A stretch of 64,000 nt of DNA from Streptomyces fructofermentans (GCF_014651055.1 NZ_BMWD01000010.1:91574-155573), one strand, 5' to 3'. Positions 49,905 through 58,693 are shown, counted from the first letter of the stretch. Numbers and translations are program-made. The notes: generated from the sequence alone by a model not told the origin.

Positions 49905-50645
49905 TCACGGGATGATCCGGGCGGCGCGGGCGTCCGACAGCCAGGTGGGGAACTCCCGCAGCAGCCGGTCGTAGAGGACGTCGTCCGGGACCGAGCCCGG
50001 ATCGCGGCCGGCGTGGAAGAACCCGGCGTTGTCGACGACGCGGTGCGAGGGGACGGCGAGGTCGTCCAGCCGGCGCAGGAACGCGAACTCGTTGTCGTCG
50101 GGGTCGCCGAAGCCGATGAACTGCCAGAACAGCGGCAGGCGGGCCGCCTTGCAGAGGTAGCGCTCGTCGGCGAGCCTGCTGGTCGGCCCGCCGTCGGTCT
50201 GGAAGACCACCAGGGCGGGGTGGTCGCTGCCGGACTCCAGGTAGTGGTCGATGACCTCGTCCATGGCCCAGTGGTAGTTCGTCCGCCCCATGTGGCCCAG
50301 GTTCTGGTGCAGCTTGTCGATGCGTCCCCTGTGGCCGTCGAGCCGCAGGTCCGTGGATCCGTCGACGTCGGTGGAGAAGAGGACGACCGGTACGGTGCCG
50401 TCGTCGTCCAGGTGCGCGGACAGCGACAGGACCTGCTCGCCCAGGAGCTGCACGGTGCCGTCCTTGTAGTACGGCCGCATGGACCCCGAGCGGTCCAGTA
50501 CGAGGTACACCGCGGCCCGGAGGCCCTCCAGACCCTTGGCCCGCAGGCTGTCGCCCGCCGACTTGTAGAGGCTGACCAATTCGGGAGCGGCGGTCCGCAC
50601 CGTGGAAAGGCTGGTCGCCGGGGCGGGTGCCTGCGCGTCGATCAT
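49905..50645 (-). CDS. VWA-domain protein, TerY/TerF-like
   Basis: 246 residues from ATG 50645; a second in-frame ATG (50678) has its purine-rich tract too close. N-terminal helix (APELVSLYKSAGDSLRAKGLEG), then a von Willebrand factor A domain: AVYLVLDRSGSMRPYYKDGTVQLL with the MIDAS DxSxS at 51-55, VVLFSTDVDG, and LVVFQTDGGPTSR. The sequence AVYLVLDRSGSM and the conserved VFF.. core are as in Streptomyces TerD/TerY-type 'VWA' proteins linked to tellurite-resistance-type operons, but no TerD gene adjoins it. The upstream kinase on the same strand (230-base gap) may be co-regulated. Confidence 0.85.
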   Translation of the reverse strand: MIDAQAPAPATSLSTVRTAAPELVSLYKSAGDSLRAKGLEGLRAAVYLVLDRSGSMRPYYKDGTVQLLGEQVLSLSAHLDDDGTVPVVLFSTDVDGSTDLRLDGHRGRIDKLHQNLGHMGRTNYHWAMDEVIDHYLESGSDHPALVVFQTDGGPTSRLADERYLCKAARLPLFWQFIGFGDPDDNEFAFLRRLDDLAVPSHRVVDNAGFFHAGRDPGSVPDDVLYDRLLREFPTWLSDARAARIIP

Positions 50646-50874
50646 GTGTACCGTTCTGTCCTCGTCAGGGGACTTCATCCTCTCGCGGATGACGGTGCCG
50701 CACGGCCCTTTCGGCAACCGAACCGGCGGTCGTGCCTTCGTCGCCGAGGGCGGAGGCACTTCCGCGTCGGTCAGGATCCTGCGCCGGGGCCGTGCCCCGG
50801 CGGCGCGTCCATGTCGAACAGGGCGCCGAACTCCGCTGCCTGCGCCACCTTCGGCGCGGTACGCGTACCCGCCG

Positions 50875-52590
50875 TCACCCCGTGCCGTCCAGCAGGCGCC
50901 GCAGCCTCGGTGACGTGCGCGGGTCGGGCAGGACGAACCCGCCCGCCTCGCCCGAGGGCCGGGAGAGCCTGCGCAGCGCGGACTGCTCGAACGGCCAGTG
51001 GGTGTCCACCGACCACCGCGCCCCGCTCGGATCGGAGCCCGTGAGGTCGGCACCCCGGAGGTCGGCGCCCGACAGGTCCGCGCCGCACAGGAGGGCTTCG
51101 CGCAGCGCTGCCCCGCGCAGGACCGCGTCTCTCAGGTCGGCCGTCACGAGCCGGGCGTCGGAGAGCCGGGCGCCCGTGAGATCGGCGCGCCGCAGGCACG
51201 CGTCGGTCAGGTCGGCCTCGGTGAGGTGCGCGGCGTAGAACCGGGCGTCCGTGAGGTCGGCGCCCGCCAGCACCGCACCGCCCAGGTAGGCGCCGGAGAA
51301 GTCGCACCCGACCGGACGCGCGCCGCGCAGGTCGGCGAAGGACATCAGGGCGAAGGACAGGCCGGTCGCCGTGAGCCGGGCTCCGGCCAGTCTGCCGTGG
51401 ATCAGGACCGAGCCGTCCAGGTTGAGACCGGACAGGTCGCAGCCGGTCAGCAACTCCTGCGGTGGCGTCGCCAGTTCCTCGACCAGGTGCCGGAGTTCCC
51501 TGACGGCAGGGGTCCGCGGGTCACGGCTCGCGTCGGGGTGCGCGCGCTGCCAGTCCGCGAGTTCGCGCACGCGGGCGAGCGGGGACGCAGGAACGGCCGT
51601 GTGCCGGGGCAGCCGGCGCGTGGCCGCGAGAACGGGCCGGGACCCCGGTACGGGGACCGTGCGCGTCCCGTCGGCCCCCTGTGCGCCCAGGACGACGGTC
51701 GGATCGTACGAGGCGACCGGCGGCCTCTCCGCGACGGGGCCGACCGGTGCTCCCGGCAGGGCGCCCGGGCCGTGCTCCCGCGTCCACGCGTCCATGGCGG
51801 CGGCGACGGACCGGCGGGCCGCGGCCGCGTCTTCGGGCCGGTCCCCGGCCGACGGGGCGAGCAGGGCGAGGACGAGGGCGTCGAGTTCGGGACACCGCGC
51901 TCCGCCGGTGAGGGCGGACGGGGGAGGCGGGAGCGTCCTGTCGTAGAGGCCTCCGCACTGCGGAAGGGCACCCGTCAGCAGTTCGTACAGAACACCCCCG
52001 AGGGCGTACAGGTCGGCCCTTCCGTCGACAGCGTCGGGCGGCCCGAGTTGCTCGGGGGCCATGTAGGCGGGGGTGCCGAGGACCTGCCCGTCGAGGGTGA
52101 GTCCGCTCGGCCGGTCCGTGTCCCGGACGAAGCGGGCGATGCCGAAGTCCAGGAGTTTGACCGCGCCCGCCGAAGTGACCATCACATTGCGGGGCTTGAT
52201 GTCCCGGTGCAGCAGACCGGCCGCGTGCGTCACCTCCAGTGCCTGGCAGATCTGCGCCGCCCAGTCCAGGACCACGGGAACCGGGGCGTTCGCCGCCGCC
52301 TCGTCCAGGGTGCGCCCCGTGACCAGCTCCATCACCACGAACACCGTGCCGTCCCGGTCCTGCCCGTAGTCCAGCACCGCGACCACGCGCGGGTCCCAGA
52401 GCCGTCCCAGCGCCCGGGCCTCCGCGGCGAGCCGCTGCTGCGCGGCGGGTGCGCCGTACGCGGGCGGCAGCACCTTCAGTGCCACCGTCCGGTCGATCCG
52501 CTCGTCCACCGCCCGCCAGACCACGCCCATGCCGCCTCTGCCCAGGATGTCGTGCAACCGGTACCGCCCCGCCAACAGCGTGTCCGCCAT
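50875..52590 (-). CDS. Ser/Thr protein kinase with C-terminal pentapeptide repeats
   Basis: 571 residues from ATG 52590. Kinase domain about 1-270: GRGGMGVVWRA, Lys39 (VALKVL), HRDIKPRNVMV, LLDFGIA, GTPAYMAPEQL. A Pro/Ala-rich linker (270-375) leads to a helix (PLARVRELADWQRAHPD...) and then about 15 pentapeptide units of A(D/N)LxG/A type: CDLSGLNLDGSVLIHGRLAGA, ADLRGARPVGCDFSGAYLGGA, ADLTDARFYAAHLTEADLTD and so on to about residue 535, forming a right-handed quadrilateral beta-helix. No membrane helix, so it is a soluble kinase with a built-in protein-interaction platform. It lies 230 bases upstream of a VWA gene on the same strand. Confidence 0.92.
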   Translation of the reverse strand: MADTLLAGRYRLHDILGRGGMGVVWRAVDERIDRTVALKVLPPAYGAPAAQQRLAAEARALGRLWDPRVVAVLDYGQDRDGTVFVVMELVTGRTLDEAAANAPVPVVLDWAAQICQALEVTHAAGLLHRDIKPRNVMVTSAGAVKLLDFGIARFVRDTDRPSGLTLDGQVLGTPAYMAPEQLGPPDAVDGRADLYALGGVLYELLTGALPQCGGLYDRTLPPPPSALTGGARCPELDALVLALLAPSAGDRPEDAAAARRSVAAAMDAWTREHGPGALPGAPVGPVAERPPVASYDPTVVLGAQGADGTRTVPVPGSRPVLAATRRLPRHTAVPASPLARVRELADWQRAHPDASRDPRTPAVRELRHLVEELATPPQELLTGCDLSGLNLDGSVLIHGRLAGARLTATGLSFALMSFADLRGARPVGCDFSGAYLGGAVLAGADLTDARFYAAHLTEADLTDACLRRADLTGARLSDARLVTADLRDAVLRGAALREALLCGADLSGADLRGADLTGSDPSGARWSVDTHWPFEQSALRRLSRPSGEAGGFVLPDPRTSPRLRRLLDGTG

Positions 52591-52612
52591 GGGTTTTCCC
52601 CCGCGCCTAGGA

Positions 52613-52633
52613 ATATCGTCGAAGTGACGATAT
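52613..52633. promoter_or_regulatory. Operator-like inverted repeat in divergent promoter region
   Basis: ATATCGTC (52613-52620), spacer GAAGT, GACGATAT (52626-52633): perfect 8-bp arms in a short A+T-rich patch 23 bases before the kinase start and 105 bases before the divergent gene. A regulator dimer site is plausible. Confidence 0.5.
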
Positions 52634-52737
52634 CTTGTCCGTGTCAGTGAGCGCGACCGGACCGGCGAACTCCCCGGACCCGCCGCCGGTCGAACCCGGT
52701 GCGCTCCGCCCGCCCGAATCCACCCGAGAGGTCTCCC

Positions 52738-53481
52738 ATGGCCACCGCACGCCGTACTCCCGACCGGTCCGGAAGCGGGACCGCCACGGTCCGCCTCGTC
52801 CCGCAGGACCCCGAGTGGCTCCACGACTTCCACATGACCCACGACCTCGTCCTCGCGCCGTACCACGCCGCCCGGGCCGTCCGGGAGCACGGCGTGGGCG
52901 AGCACCTGGCGCCCGCATACCCGGCCGGGCTGGAGGAGCTCGCGGGCCTGGACGCCGCGGCCGCCCTCGATGCCTGGAGCAACGTCCACGGAGCCTTTCC
53001 GCCGCCCCTGCGCAGCCGCAGGGCGGTGTCCGTCCCGCACGCCTCCCCGGCCCACCGCAGCGCGCTGCGGGCCCCCGACGGCAGGCGACTGGTCCCGCTG
53101 CACCCCGTCACGGTCGACGAGGCCGACCTGCGGGTGCTGAGGCGCGTGCGCCGGGTCATCCGCGCCGCCGCGAAGGCCACGCCCTCGCTGGTGGTGACCC
53201 GCCACGTCGACGGTTCGGCGGACATCGAGAGTGTGGCGAGCCCCGGGGACTACCGGGGCACCGTGGACCGGACCGTGGCCGTCCTGACCCTGGCGCCCGA
53301 CGAGGACGTGGCGGTCCTGGCCTCGGCCCTGGCCCCCGAGCGGTTCGGCGCCGGGACGCGGCGCGTCGATCTCACCGACCGGGAGTACGCGGCCTACGAC
53401 CGCTTCGCGGACCGGCTCGCGGCAGCGGCCATGACCGGCCAGTTCGCGGGCGAGCGGGGGCTGTTCAGAAGCCGCTACTGA
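52738..53481 (+). CDS. Hypothetical protein
   Basis: 247 residues from ATG 52738 with GAGAGG upstream (the frame opens 13 codons earlier without coding character). No family recognised. Contains VRLVPQDPEWLHDFHMTHDLVLAPYHAARAVREHG near the N-terminus, RSALRAPDGRRLVPLHPVTVDEADLRVLRRVRRVI, and an acidic/Arg-rich helical remainder ending AAAMTGQFAGERGLFRSRY. Predicted cytosolic, no membrane segment or signal. Divergent from the pentapeptide kinase and convergent with the following pseudogene. Confidence 0.6.
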   Translation: MATARRTPDRSGSGTATVRLVPQDPEWLHDFHMTHDLVLAPYHAARAVREHGVGEHLAPAYPAGLEELAGLDAAAALDAWSNVHGAFPPPLRSRRAVSVPHASPAHRSALRAPDGRRLVPLHPVTVDEADLRVLRRVRRVIRAAAKATPSLVVTRHVDGSADIESVASPGDYRGTVDRTVAVLTLAPDEDVAVLASALAPERFGAGTRRVDLTDREYAAYDRFADRLAAAAMTGQFAGERGLFRSRY

Positions 53482-53678
53482 CGACCCGCGAAGTGCCCGG
53501 GCCGCGGCCGGAAGGGCCCAGGGCGGCGCGGGGCCGGAGCGAGGTTCGCGACTCCGGCGCGAAGTGCCCGCCCATGATGCGGAGTTCGCGCCCGCGCCCC
53601 ACCGGGCGGCCGGCCCCCCCCGTCCATCACCGGCCGTACGGCCCGGGACGCGCAGACCGGCGCCGCCGCGCCCCCACG

Positions 53679-54236
53679 TCAGCGGCGGACCCGGTACAGC
53701 AGGTGCGGCACCCGGTCGCCCCGGACCACGACGTGCGGGTCCTCCGGCACATGGTGGGCGTCCGTCGCGCCGAAGTGGCGCGTCCCGGTGCCGAGGGCCA
53801 CGGGCACCTCGTCCGTCGCCACCTCGTCCACGAGGCCGAGGGCGAAGGCCGGCCCGCCCATGTCGCCGGCGGCCACGGCGACGGTACGTTCCTCGGCCGG
53901 CTCCTTCGCCTTCGCGATCGCCCGCGTCACGTCGTCGACGAAGCGGTACGAGGCCTCGGGGTGCCGGCCCTCGGGCCTGGGCCTGTGCGACACCGCGACC
54001 GCGTGCTCGCCGGTCGGCGGGGCGCCCTACCAGCCGTTGGTGATGTCGAGGAGACGGCGCCCGGTCACCGGCGTCCCGATGCGGGTCCACACGGGCTCGA
54101 CGTACTCGGCCGACACCTGCGAGAGGTGCCCCACTCCACCGAGAGAGGCATCACTGTTTGAATACCATTCGAACAACGGACCGACATCGTCCCGGGCGTC
54201 GACGATGAAGCCGTCTACGGAAACAACGTTGTGCAT
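53679..54236 (-). pseudogene. RibD/dihydrofolate reductase-like protein, interrupted by an in-frame amber codon
   Basis: From ATG 54236 the frame reads MHNVVSVDGFIVDARDDVGPLFEW, the N-terminus of the dihydrofolate reductase/RibD C-terminal family, then GTPVTGRRLLDITNGW, followed by TAG (minus strand of 54027-54029). In the same frame it continues GAPPTGEHAVAVSHRPRPEG...FVDDVTRAIAKAKEPAEERTVAVAAG and GLVDEVATDEVPVALGTGTRHFG, and ends at 53679. The normal motif in this position is NGWGG-like, so one base change of the codon after Trp would restore it. Frame and length (185 sense codons) are otherwise intact, pointing to a recent nonsense mutation or, less likely, readthrough. Confidence 0.8.
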
Positions 54237-54580
54237 CACCACGTCACTCGTGCGATCTCCTGAGGCATTTCCGGAGCATTCCCGAGCCCTTCCCGTATTG
54301 CTTGTGCGGACGGGCCGGGAAGCCTCGTCGAACCTATTGCTCGGCGATGAAATGCGAACGGATATCGAACGGCGGTGGGAATTTCGATTGAGTATCGCCT
54401 TCTCGGGCCCTGAGCCGGTACGAGCCTTGTGCGAACGGCTTTTCGGGCTGCCGCCCGCCGCCACCCGGCGATGTGGAATTCGGGTGGCGGCGGACGGAAT
54501 GCCGGAACAGGCCTGCCGGACTGCCGGCGCCCCGCGTCGCGGAATCACCCCCGCGTCGCGGTGCGACCCGCCCGGTGGCG
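54237..54580. other. Intergenic region, 344 bp
   Basis: Between the reductase-like pseudogene (start 54236, minus) and the M15 peptidase stop (54581, minus). It is A+T richer around 54280-54420 and probably contains the former gene's promoter. No gene, terminator or clear palindrome recognised. Confidence 0.45.
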
Positions 54581-55318
54581 TCAGATGCCGCAGGTGGGGG
54601 CCGACCAGAACTGGCCGGAGCGGTGGTCCAGGTGGGTGTGGTCGTTGTGGTCGGGGTAGCCGGGGCCGAGGATGCCCCGGAACCCGTGGTTGCGGGCCTG
54701 CTGGGCGAGCCTGCACAGGGAGTGCGGGCCGGAGCCCAGGTCGGCGGCGTCCCCGTACAGGTGGCGGCTGCTGGAGGCTCCACCGGCGTTCTGGTTGCAG
54801 GTGGTCGAGCGGAACCCGCTGGTCACCCTGATCGGCTGGTCACCGAGTGCGTGGCGCAGGGCCTCCAGCTTCCACATGGTGCGCAGGGCGTTGGCCTTCG
54901 CCGCCGAGGCGCTGACCGCGCCGCCGGCCCAGGTCGTGTTGCAGTCGTTCAACTCGCTGTACGTGAAGTGGATCGGCGTGCAGTCGTCGTCCTGGAGGGC
55001 GTAGAGCTTGCTGAACGTGTTCGGGCCGGCCACGCCGTCGGCCGCCAGGCCGTAGGCCGACTGGAAGCGTGTGAGGGCGGCGGCGGTGGCGGGTCCGAAC
55101 ACGCCGTCCACGGACAGGACCGAGCCGTAGCCCGGGTAGCCGCCGAGACGGATCTGGAGCTGGGTGACGTCGGCGCCCGAGGCGCCCTGGGACAGGGTGC
55201 GGGTCCAGGTGTAGCAACCGTCGGCGTGCGCGGTTCCCGCGGTGGCGACGGTGCCCACCAGGGCACCCGCCATGGTCATGACAATGGCAGCCAAGAGTCT
55301 TGCGGCGCGTTGCAGCAC
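54581..55318 (-). CDS. Secreted zinc D-Ala-D-Ala carboxypeptidase-like M15 peptidase with peptidoglycan-binding domain
   Basis: 245 residues from GTG 55318 with GGAG upstream. Signal peptide to about 33 (AHADG). A PG_binding_1 domain (about 38-100: SQGASGADVTQLQIRLGGYPGYGSVLSVDGVFGPATAAALTRFQSAYGLAADGVAGPNTFSKL) is followed by an M15A domain with the zinc site SSRHLYGDAADL (His-Asp) and HNDHTHLDH (His), and the substrate Arg in TSGFRST. This is the classical Streptomyces albus G carboxypeptidase architecture, cleaving D-Ala-D-Ala cross-link precursors. Extracellular; probably in peptidoglycan turnover. Same strand as the phospholipase, but separated by 440 bases and a terminator. Confidence 0.93.
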   Translation of the reverse strand: MLQRAARLLAAIVMTMAGALVGTVATAGTAHADGCYTWTRTLSQGASGADVTQLQIRLGGYPGYGSVLSVDGVFGPATAAALTRFQSAYGLAADGVAGPNTFSKLYALQDDDCTPIHFTYSELNDCNTTWAGGAVSASAAKANALRTMWKLEALRHALGDQPIRVTSGFRSTTCNQNAGGASSSRHLYGDAADLGSGPHSLCRLAQQARNHGFRGILGPGYPDHNDHTHLDHRSGQFWSAPTCGI

Positions 55319-55667
55319 GTGGTCTCCATGCCGGGAGGTGTGGGGCGGACGAGACGAAGCTTGGCGGCTGGATGTTACGCGCGTCAACCATGCTGCGGCC
55401 TTGCGTTGTTGGGGCGTGGGGCGAGTCCGGGAACATTGTCCGGCGCGGTTCGTACTGATCGGTAGGGAGTCGGCCCGTTCGGTGCAGGTGGGCGGCGGCG
55501 GAGCGGTCCCCGGCCGGATCCCGACGGCTTCCGGCCGGCGGTGCCGGCCGTGTCCGGGAGTGTGGTGCGCGGGTACCGTGCGGCGGTCGACCGGTGGTGT
55601 CGGCGTGCGCGGCCGCCCGGGCATGGCTGCGCGCCCAAGGCCGTTGCTGCTGGGGGCCTGGGCGCTC

Positions 55668-55742
55668 GGGGAGGAACCGGTACCGGCGGTCCGGCCGGCA
55701 GCGGCCGCCGTCGCGGGCGATGCCCGGTACCGGTTCCTCCCC
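55668..55742. terminator. Long hairpin downstream of the phospholipase A2 gene
   Basis: GGGGAGGAACCGGTACCGG (55668-55686) and its exact complement (55724-55742) enclose 37 bases that themselves are self-complementary. It lies 16 bases after the phospholipase stop at 55759. The rest of the 440-bp gap to the M15 gene (55319-55667) shows no gene. Confidence 0.75.
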
Positions 55743-55758
55743 GTCAGTCGGGCATGCG

Positions 55759-56211
55759 TCAGCCGAGCGCCTTCACGGCCTGGTAGTAGGTCCAGGCGGT
55801 GCTGTTGCAGGCGGTCTTCGTGGCGCCGCTGTAGCCGTTGCAGACGCGCTTCAGGTCCTCGTAGAAGGCGCTGTCGAGGCGGGACTTGTTGGCGCTGAAG
55901 GAGCCGGCGGCCTTGTAGTTGCGGTACCCGAAGTCGTGCCGGGCGCAGGAGGTGGCGAACGGGAACCCGAAGGGGTTGTCCGGCGACGTGGAGCAGTAGT
56001 CGGTGGACCAGTCGAACTGGTAGGCGGCCCATGCGCCCTGGTTGGCCCGGGCCGACACCCAGGAGTTGTAGCTGGCCGCGCTGGTCTGGGTCCAACTGGA
56101 GAGTACCTGGGGCTTGTCGGCCGGGGCCGCGGTGGCGGCGGTGGCGTTGACTGTGACGGTTGCCAGGGCCAGGGCCGAGGCGGCAAGTCCAAGAGCGGCA
56201 CTGCGGTGCAT
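55759..56211 (-). CDS. Secreted phospholipase A2
   Basis: 150 residues from ATG 56211 (GGAGGTG upstream). Signal peptide to about 28 (ATAAPADKP). The prokaryotic PLA2 fold is clear: YQFDWSTDYCSTSPDNPFGFPFATSCARHDFGYRNYK, where His92-Asp93 is the catalytic dyad and Asp71 with the preceding loop binds Ca2+; four cysteines (73, 89, about 128, about 138) form two disulfides. This matches Streptomyces violaceoruber PLA2, which hydrolyses sn-2 acyl esters outside the cell. Monocistronic with a strong terminator. Confidence 0.96.
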   Translation of the reverse strand: MHRSAALGLAASALALATVTVNATAATAAPADKPQVLSSWTQTSAASYNSWVSARANQGAWAAYQFDWSTDYCSTSPDNPFGFPFATSCARHDFGYRNYKAAGSFSANKSRLDSAFYEDLKRVCNGYSGATKTACNSTAWTYYQAVKALG

Positions 56212-56809
56212 CCCACACCTCCATGAGGGCTGCGGCCCGCCCGTCGGGTCGCAGGTTCATGACAAGATGATCGGCTCTCGGACGCCATTTCACACGTCTC
56301 GTGCACGGGAATTGCCAATTAACTTTTTCTTGTAATCGGCAATCGGAGAGCGAACTGGACTAGTGGGACAGACGGGTCGGCCACCGATCGCCTCACATCC
56401 CTCATCCCCGGCTCAAAGGGAGCTTTCCCTGTTGTGGCCGCACACCGGATGAATGCGGCGTGGCGAACGGGATTCGGCGTACCGAGGAGGCGGGGAACGG
56501 CCGGTGAAGAGGAAGTGGCGCGCAGTGGTGCGGAGTTGATCGATCATCGCGCGGAGCGGGAACGCACAGGCATTTCCGACCGCCGGACTTGGTACGGCAT
56601 TCGATGCCCGCGCAGGTGGCTCTGGCGGTCGACGCCTGGGCGTCGAGGGCGCTGGGGCCGGATGCGGCAGTTCGTGCGGCGCCCTCGCGGAGGTCCGGAA
56701 CGGGCTGCCGTGCCGCCGTCCGTGTGAACCCGGGCCCGCGCCGCAACCGGCACGGGGGTGGACCGACTCCTGGCATGCAGAACCGGTACCCCCGTGTGAG
56801 GAGATGTCC
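56212..56809. other. Divergent intergenic region, 598 bp
   Basis: Between phospholipase A2 (minus) and a small gene (plus). An A+T-rich patch at 56300-56345 contains ATTGCC (56314-56319) and GGCAAT (56338-56343) as an inverted pair around TAACTTTTTCTT, a possible promoter/operator for the phospholipase gene. The remainder has no recognisable gene or repeat. Confidence 0.45.
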
Positions 56810-57142
56810 ATGACCGCCACATCGATCGAGTCAGGCGCGGCGCAGACCTTCTTCGACCCGTACGCCCACCACGGGATCGCGCTGCCCCACGAGGAGCCGG
56901 TGACGCAGAGCCACGGTGGCCACCTGCCGCCCCCGGACCCCGCCCAGCGCTTCAACCTGATGGTCGGTCCGCGCGACCGCCGGCGGCTCGACCTGCACGC
57001 CGCGCTGACCAGCGCGGGCGTCCCGCCCCAGTGCAACGACCGGGAGGCGATCGATCACCTCAGCGACCTCCCCGACAGCGTGAGCGACTGCGTTCAGCGC
57101 TGGATCCAGCACGCCACCCGGAACTGGCCGCCGGTGTCGTAG
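56810..57142 (+). CDS. Small hypothetical protein
   Basis: 110 residues from ATG 56810 with AGGAG seven bases upstream; the in-frame ATG at 56804 has its ribosome site too close. Composition is normal for Streptomyces. ESGAAQTFFDPYAHHGIALPHEEPV, RFNLMVGPRDRRRLDLHAALTSAGVPPQCNDREAIDHLSDLPDSVSDCVQRWIQHATRNW. The central LDLHAALTSAGVPPQ and DREAIDHLSDLPDSVSDCVQRWI look like an all-helical fold with two Cys; no family recognised. Convergent with rox, separated by a terminator. Confidence 0.6.
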   Translation: MTATSIESGAAQTFFDPYAHHGIALPHEEPVTQSHGGHLPPPDPAQRFNLMVGPRDRRRLDLHAALTSAGVPPQCNDREAIDHLSDLPDSVSDCVQRWIQHATRNWPPVS

Positions 57143-57194
57143 CCGAGGCCCCCCGCGTCATGGCGGGCCGCGCGACTGCCCCTGCCGCCCGTAT

Positions 57195-57247
57195 CCGGGC
57201 CCCGTTCACGTGACCGCTCCCACGGAGGGCACGAGCACGGGGCCCGG
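57195..57247. terminator. Bidirectional hairpin between the small gene and rox
   Basis: CCGGGCCCCGT (57195-57205) and ACGGGGCCCGG (57237-57247) are perfect complements; the 31-base interior partly pairs. Lies 16 bases from the rox stop and about 50 from the plus-strand stop. Confidence 0.6.
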
Positions 57248-57262
57248 CCACGAGGAGGCCGG

Positions 57263-58693
57263 TCAGTTCGGGACGCCGAACCAGCGCGTGAGCGGGCCGA
57301 GCAGATCGTCCTGACGCTCACCGGCCCACGCGACATGGCCGTCCGGCCGCAGCAGGACCGCGGGAGCGTCCAACTGCACCCCGGTGTCGACGACATGGTC
57401 GACCCGGTCCGACCAACCCGCCACCGACAGGCGGCCGGTCCGGTCGAGCAGCAGTCCGCGGCCCTCGCGCGTCAGCTCGTACAGGCGTCCCCTCCCCAGC
57501 TCCACGTCCCGCATCCGCCGGCCGAGCAACTCGTCGTCCCCGCCCACGTCGTAGCGCACGTCGATGGCGGTGACCCTCCCCATCACGTGGCGGTTGACCG
57601 CGGGGAACTCCATCAGCTCGGCCAGGAGCCGGCGGACGGCCCGGGGGCCCGGCTCGGGGGAGAGCAAGTGCATCTGCGCGCGGGTGTTGTCCAGCACGTC
57701 GGCCGCCACCGCGTGCCGTTCGCAGTGGTAGCTGTCCAACAGGCCCTCCGGCGCCCATCCGTTGACCTGGGCCGCCAGCTTCCAGCCGAGGTTGAACGCG
57801 TCCTGGACACCGAGGTTGAGCCCCTGACCGCCGGTCGGCGGATGGATGTGCGCCGCGTCACCGGCCAGCAGCACCCGATCGACTCGGTAGTGCTCCGCCA
57901 ACCGGGTCGCGTCACCGAAACGCGAGAGCCGCCCTGGTGAGTGCGCGCCGAAGTCCGTGCCCGCGTAGGCCCGGAGCTGCCGCCTGAACTCGTCGAGGGT
58001 CGGCGCGGCCGTCCGGTCCTCGGACACACCTTCGGCGGGTACGACGACGCGGTACAGCCCCGCTTTCCCGTCCACGTCGGGATCGGCGCCGAACCGGGCC
58101 TGCCTCCCGCGCACCTCCGCGACCACGGCGGCGATCGTCGCCGGGTCCTCGGTCAGCCGCATCTCGCCCAGCAGCGTCTCGACCTTGGAGGGCTCACCGG
58201 GGAAGCCGACACCGAGCAGCCCGCGCACCACGCTGCGGCCGCCGTCGCAGCCGACGAGGTAGCGCGAACGCAGCCGGGTGCCGTCGGCCAGCTCGGCGGT
58301 CACTCCGCTCCCGTCCTGACTCAGCCCGACCAGTTCGCTGCCACGGCGGATCTCGGCGCCGAGTTCCGTGGCACGCTCGGCCAGCAGGCGTTCGGTGACG
58401 GTCTGCGGGACCGCGAGGACGTACGAATGGGAGGTGTCGAGGTCCGGCCAGGACGCGCTGATCCCGCCGAAGAAGCCGCCGACCGTGAACTTCTCGCCGA
58501 GAGCGAGGAACCGGTCGAGCAGGCCGCGCTGGTCCATGATCTCGATGCTGCGCGCGTGCAGGCCGCGCGCCCGGGAGAACCCATTGGGTTCCCCCTCCTT
58601 CTCCAGCACGGCCACCCGAACACCCTGCAGCCGAAGCTCTCCGGCCAGCATCAGGCCCGTCGGGCCGCCGCCGACCACGATCACATCCATCAT
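57263..58693 (-). CDS. rox: Rifampin monooxygenase (Rox)
   Basis: 476 residues from ATG 58693 (second ATG at 58690). Class A FAD monooxygenase: FAD loop VIVVGGGPTGLMLAGEL, FSRARGLHARSIEIMDQRGLLDRFLALG, YLVGCDGGRSVVRGLLGVGFPGE, RVLLAGDAAHIHPPTGGQGLNLGVQDAFNLGWKLA. Close, near end-to-end resemblance by eye to the Streptomyces venezuelae Rox: GEKFTVGGFFGGISASWPDLDT, VVVPAEGVSEDRTAAPTLDEFRRQLRAYAGTDFG, GRRMRDVELGRGRLYELTREGRGLLLDRTGRLSVAGWSDRVDHVV and VPAVLLRPDGHVAWAGE. The family hydroxylates and linearises the rifamycin ansa bridge, giving intrinsic rifampin resistance. The 19-bp inverted repeat at 58749 supports this. Confidence 0.93.
   Translation of the reverse strand: MMDVIVVGGGPTGLMLAGELRLQGVRVAVLEKEGEPNGFSRARGLHARSIEIMDQRGLLDRFLALGEKFTVGGFFGGISASWPDLDTSHSYVLAVPQTVTERLLAERATELGAEIRRGSELVGLSQDGSGVTAELADGTRLRSRYLVGCDGGRSVVRGLLGVGFPGEPSKVETLLGEMRLTEDPATIAAVVAEVRGRQARFGADPDVDGKAGLYRVVVPAEGVSEDRTAAPTLDEFRRQLRAYAGTDFGAHSPGRLSRFGDATRLAEHYRVDRVLLAGDAAHIHPPTGGQGLNLGVQDAFNLGWKLAAQVNGWAPEGLLDSYHCERHAVAADVLDNTRAQMHLLSPEPGPRAVRRLLAELMEFPAVNRHVMGRVTAIDVRYDVGGDDELLGRRMRDVELGRGRLYELTREGRGLLLDRTGRLSVAGWSDRVDHVVDTGVQLDAPAVLLRPDGHVAWAGERQDDLLGPLTRWFGVPN

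Noticed and set aside
50875..54090. A 1071-codon minus-strand frame upstream of the pentapeptide kinase.
   Set aside because: The kinase begins with MADTLLAGRYRLHDILGRGG at 52590; the upstream part is opposite the gene at 52738-53481 and has no coding character.
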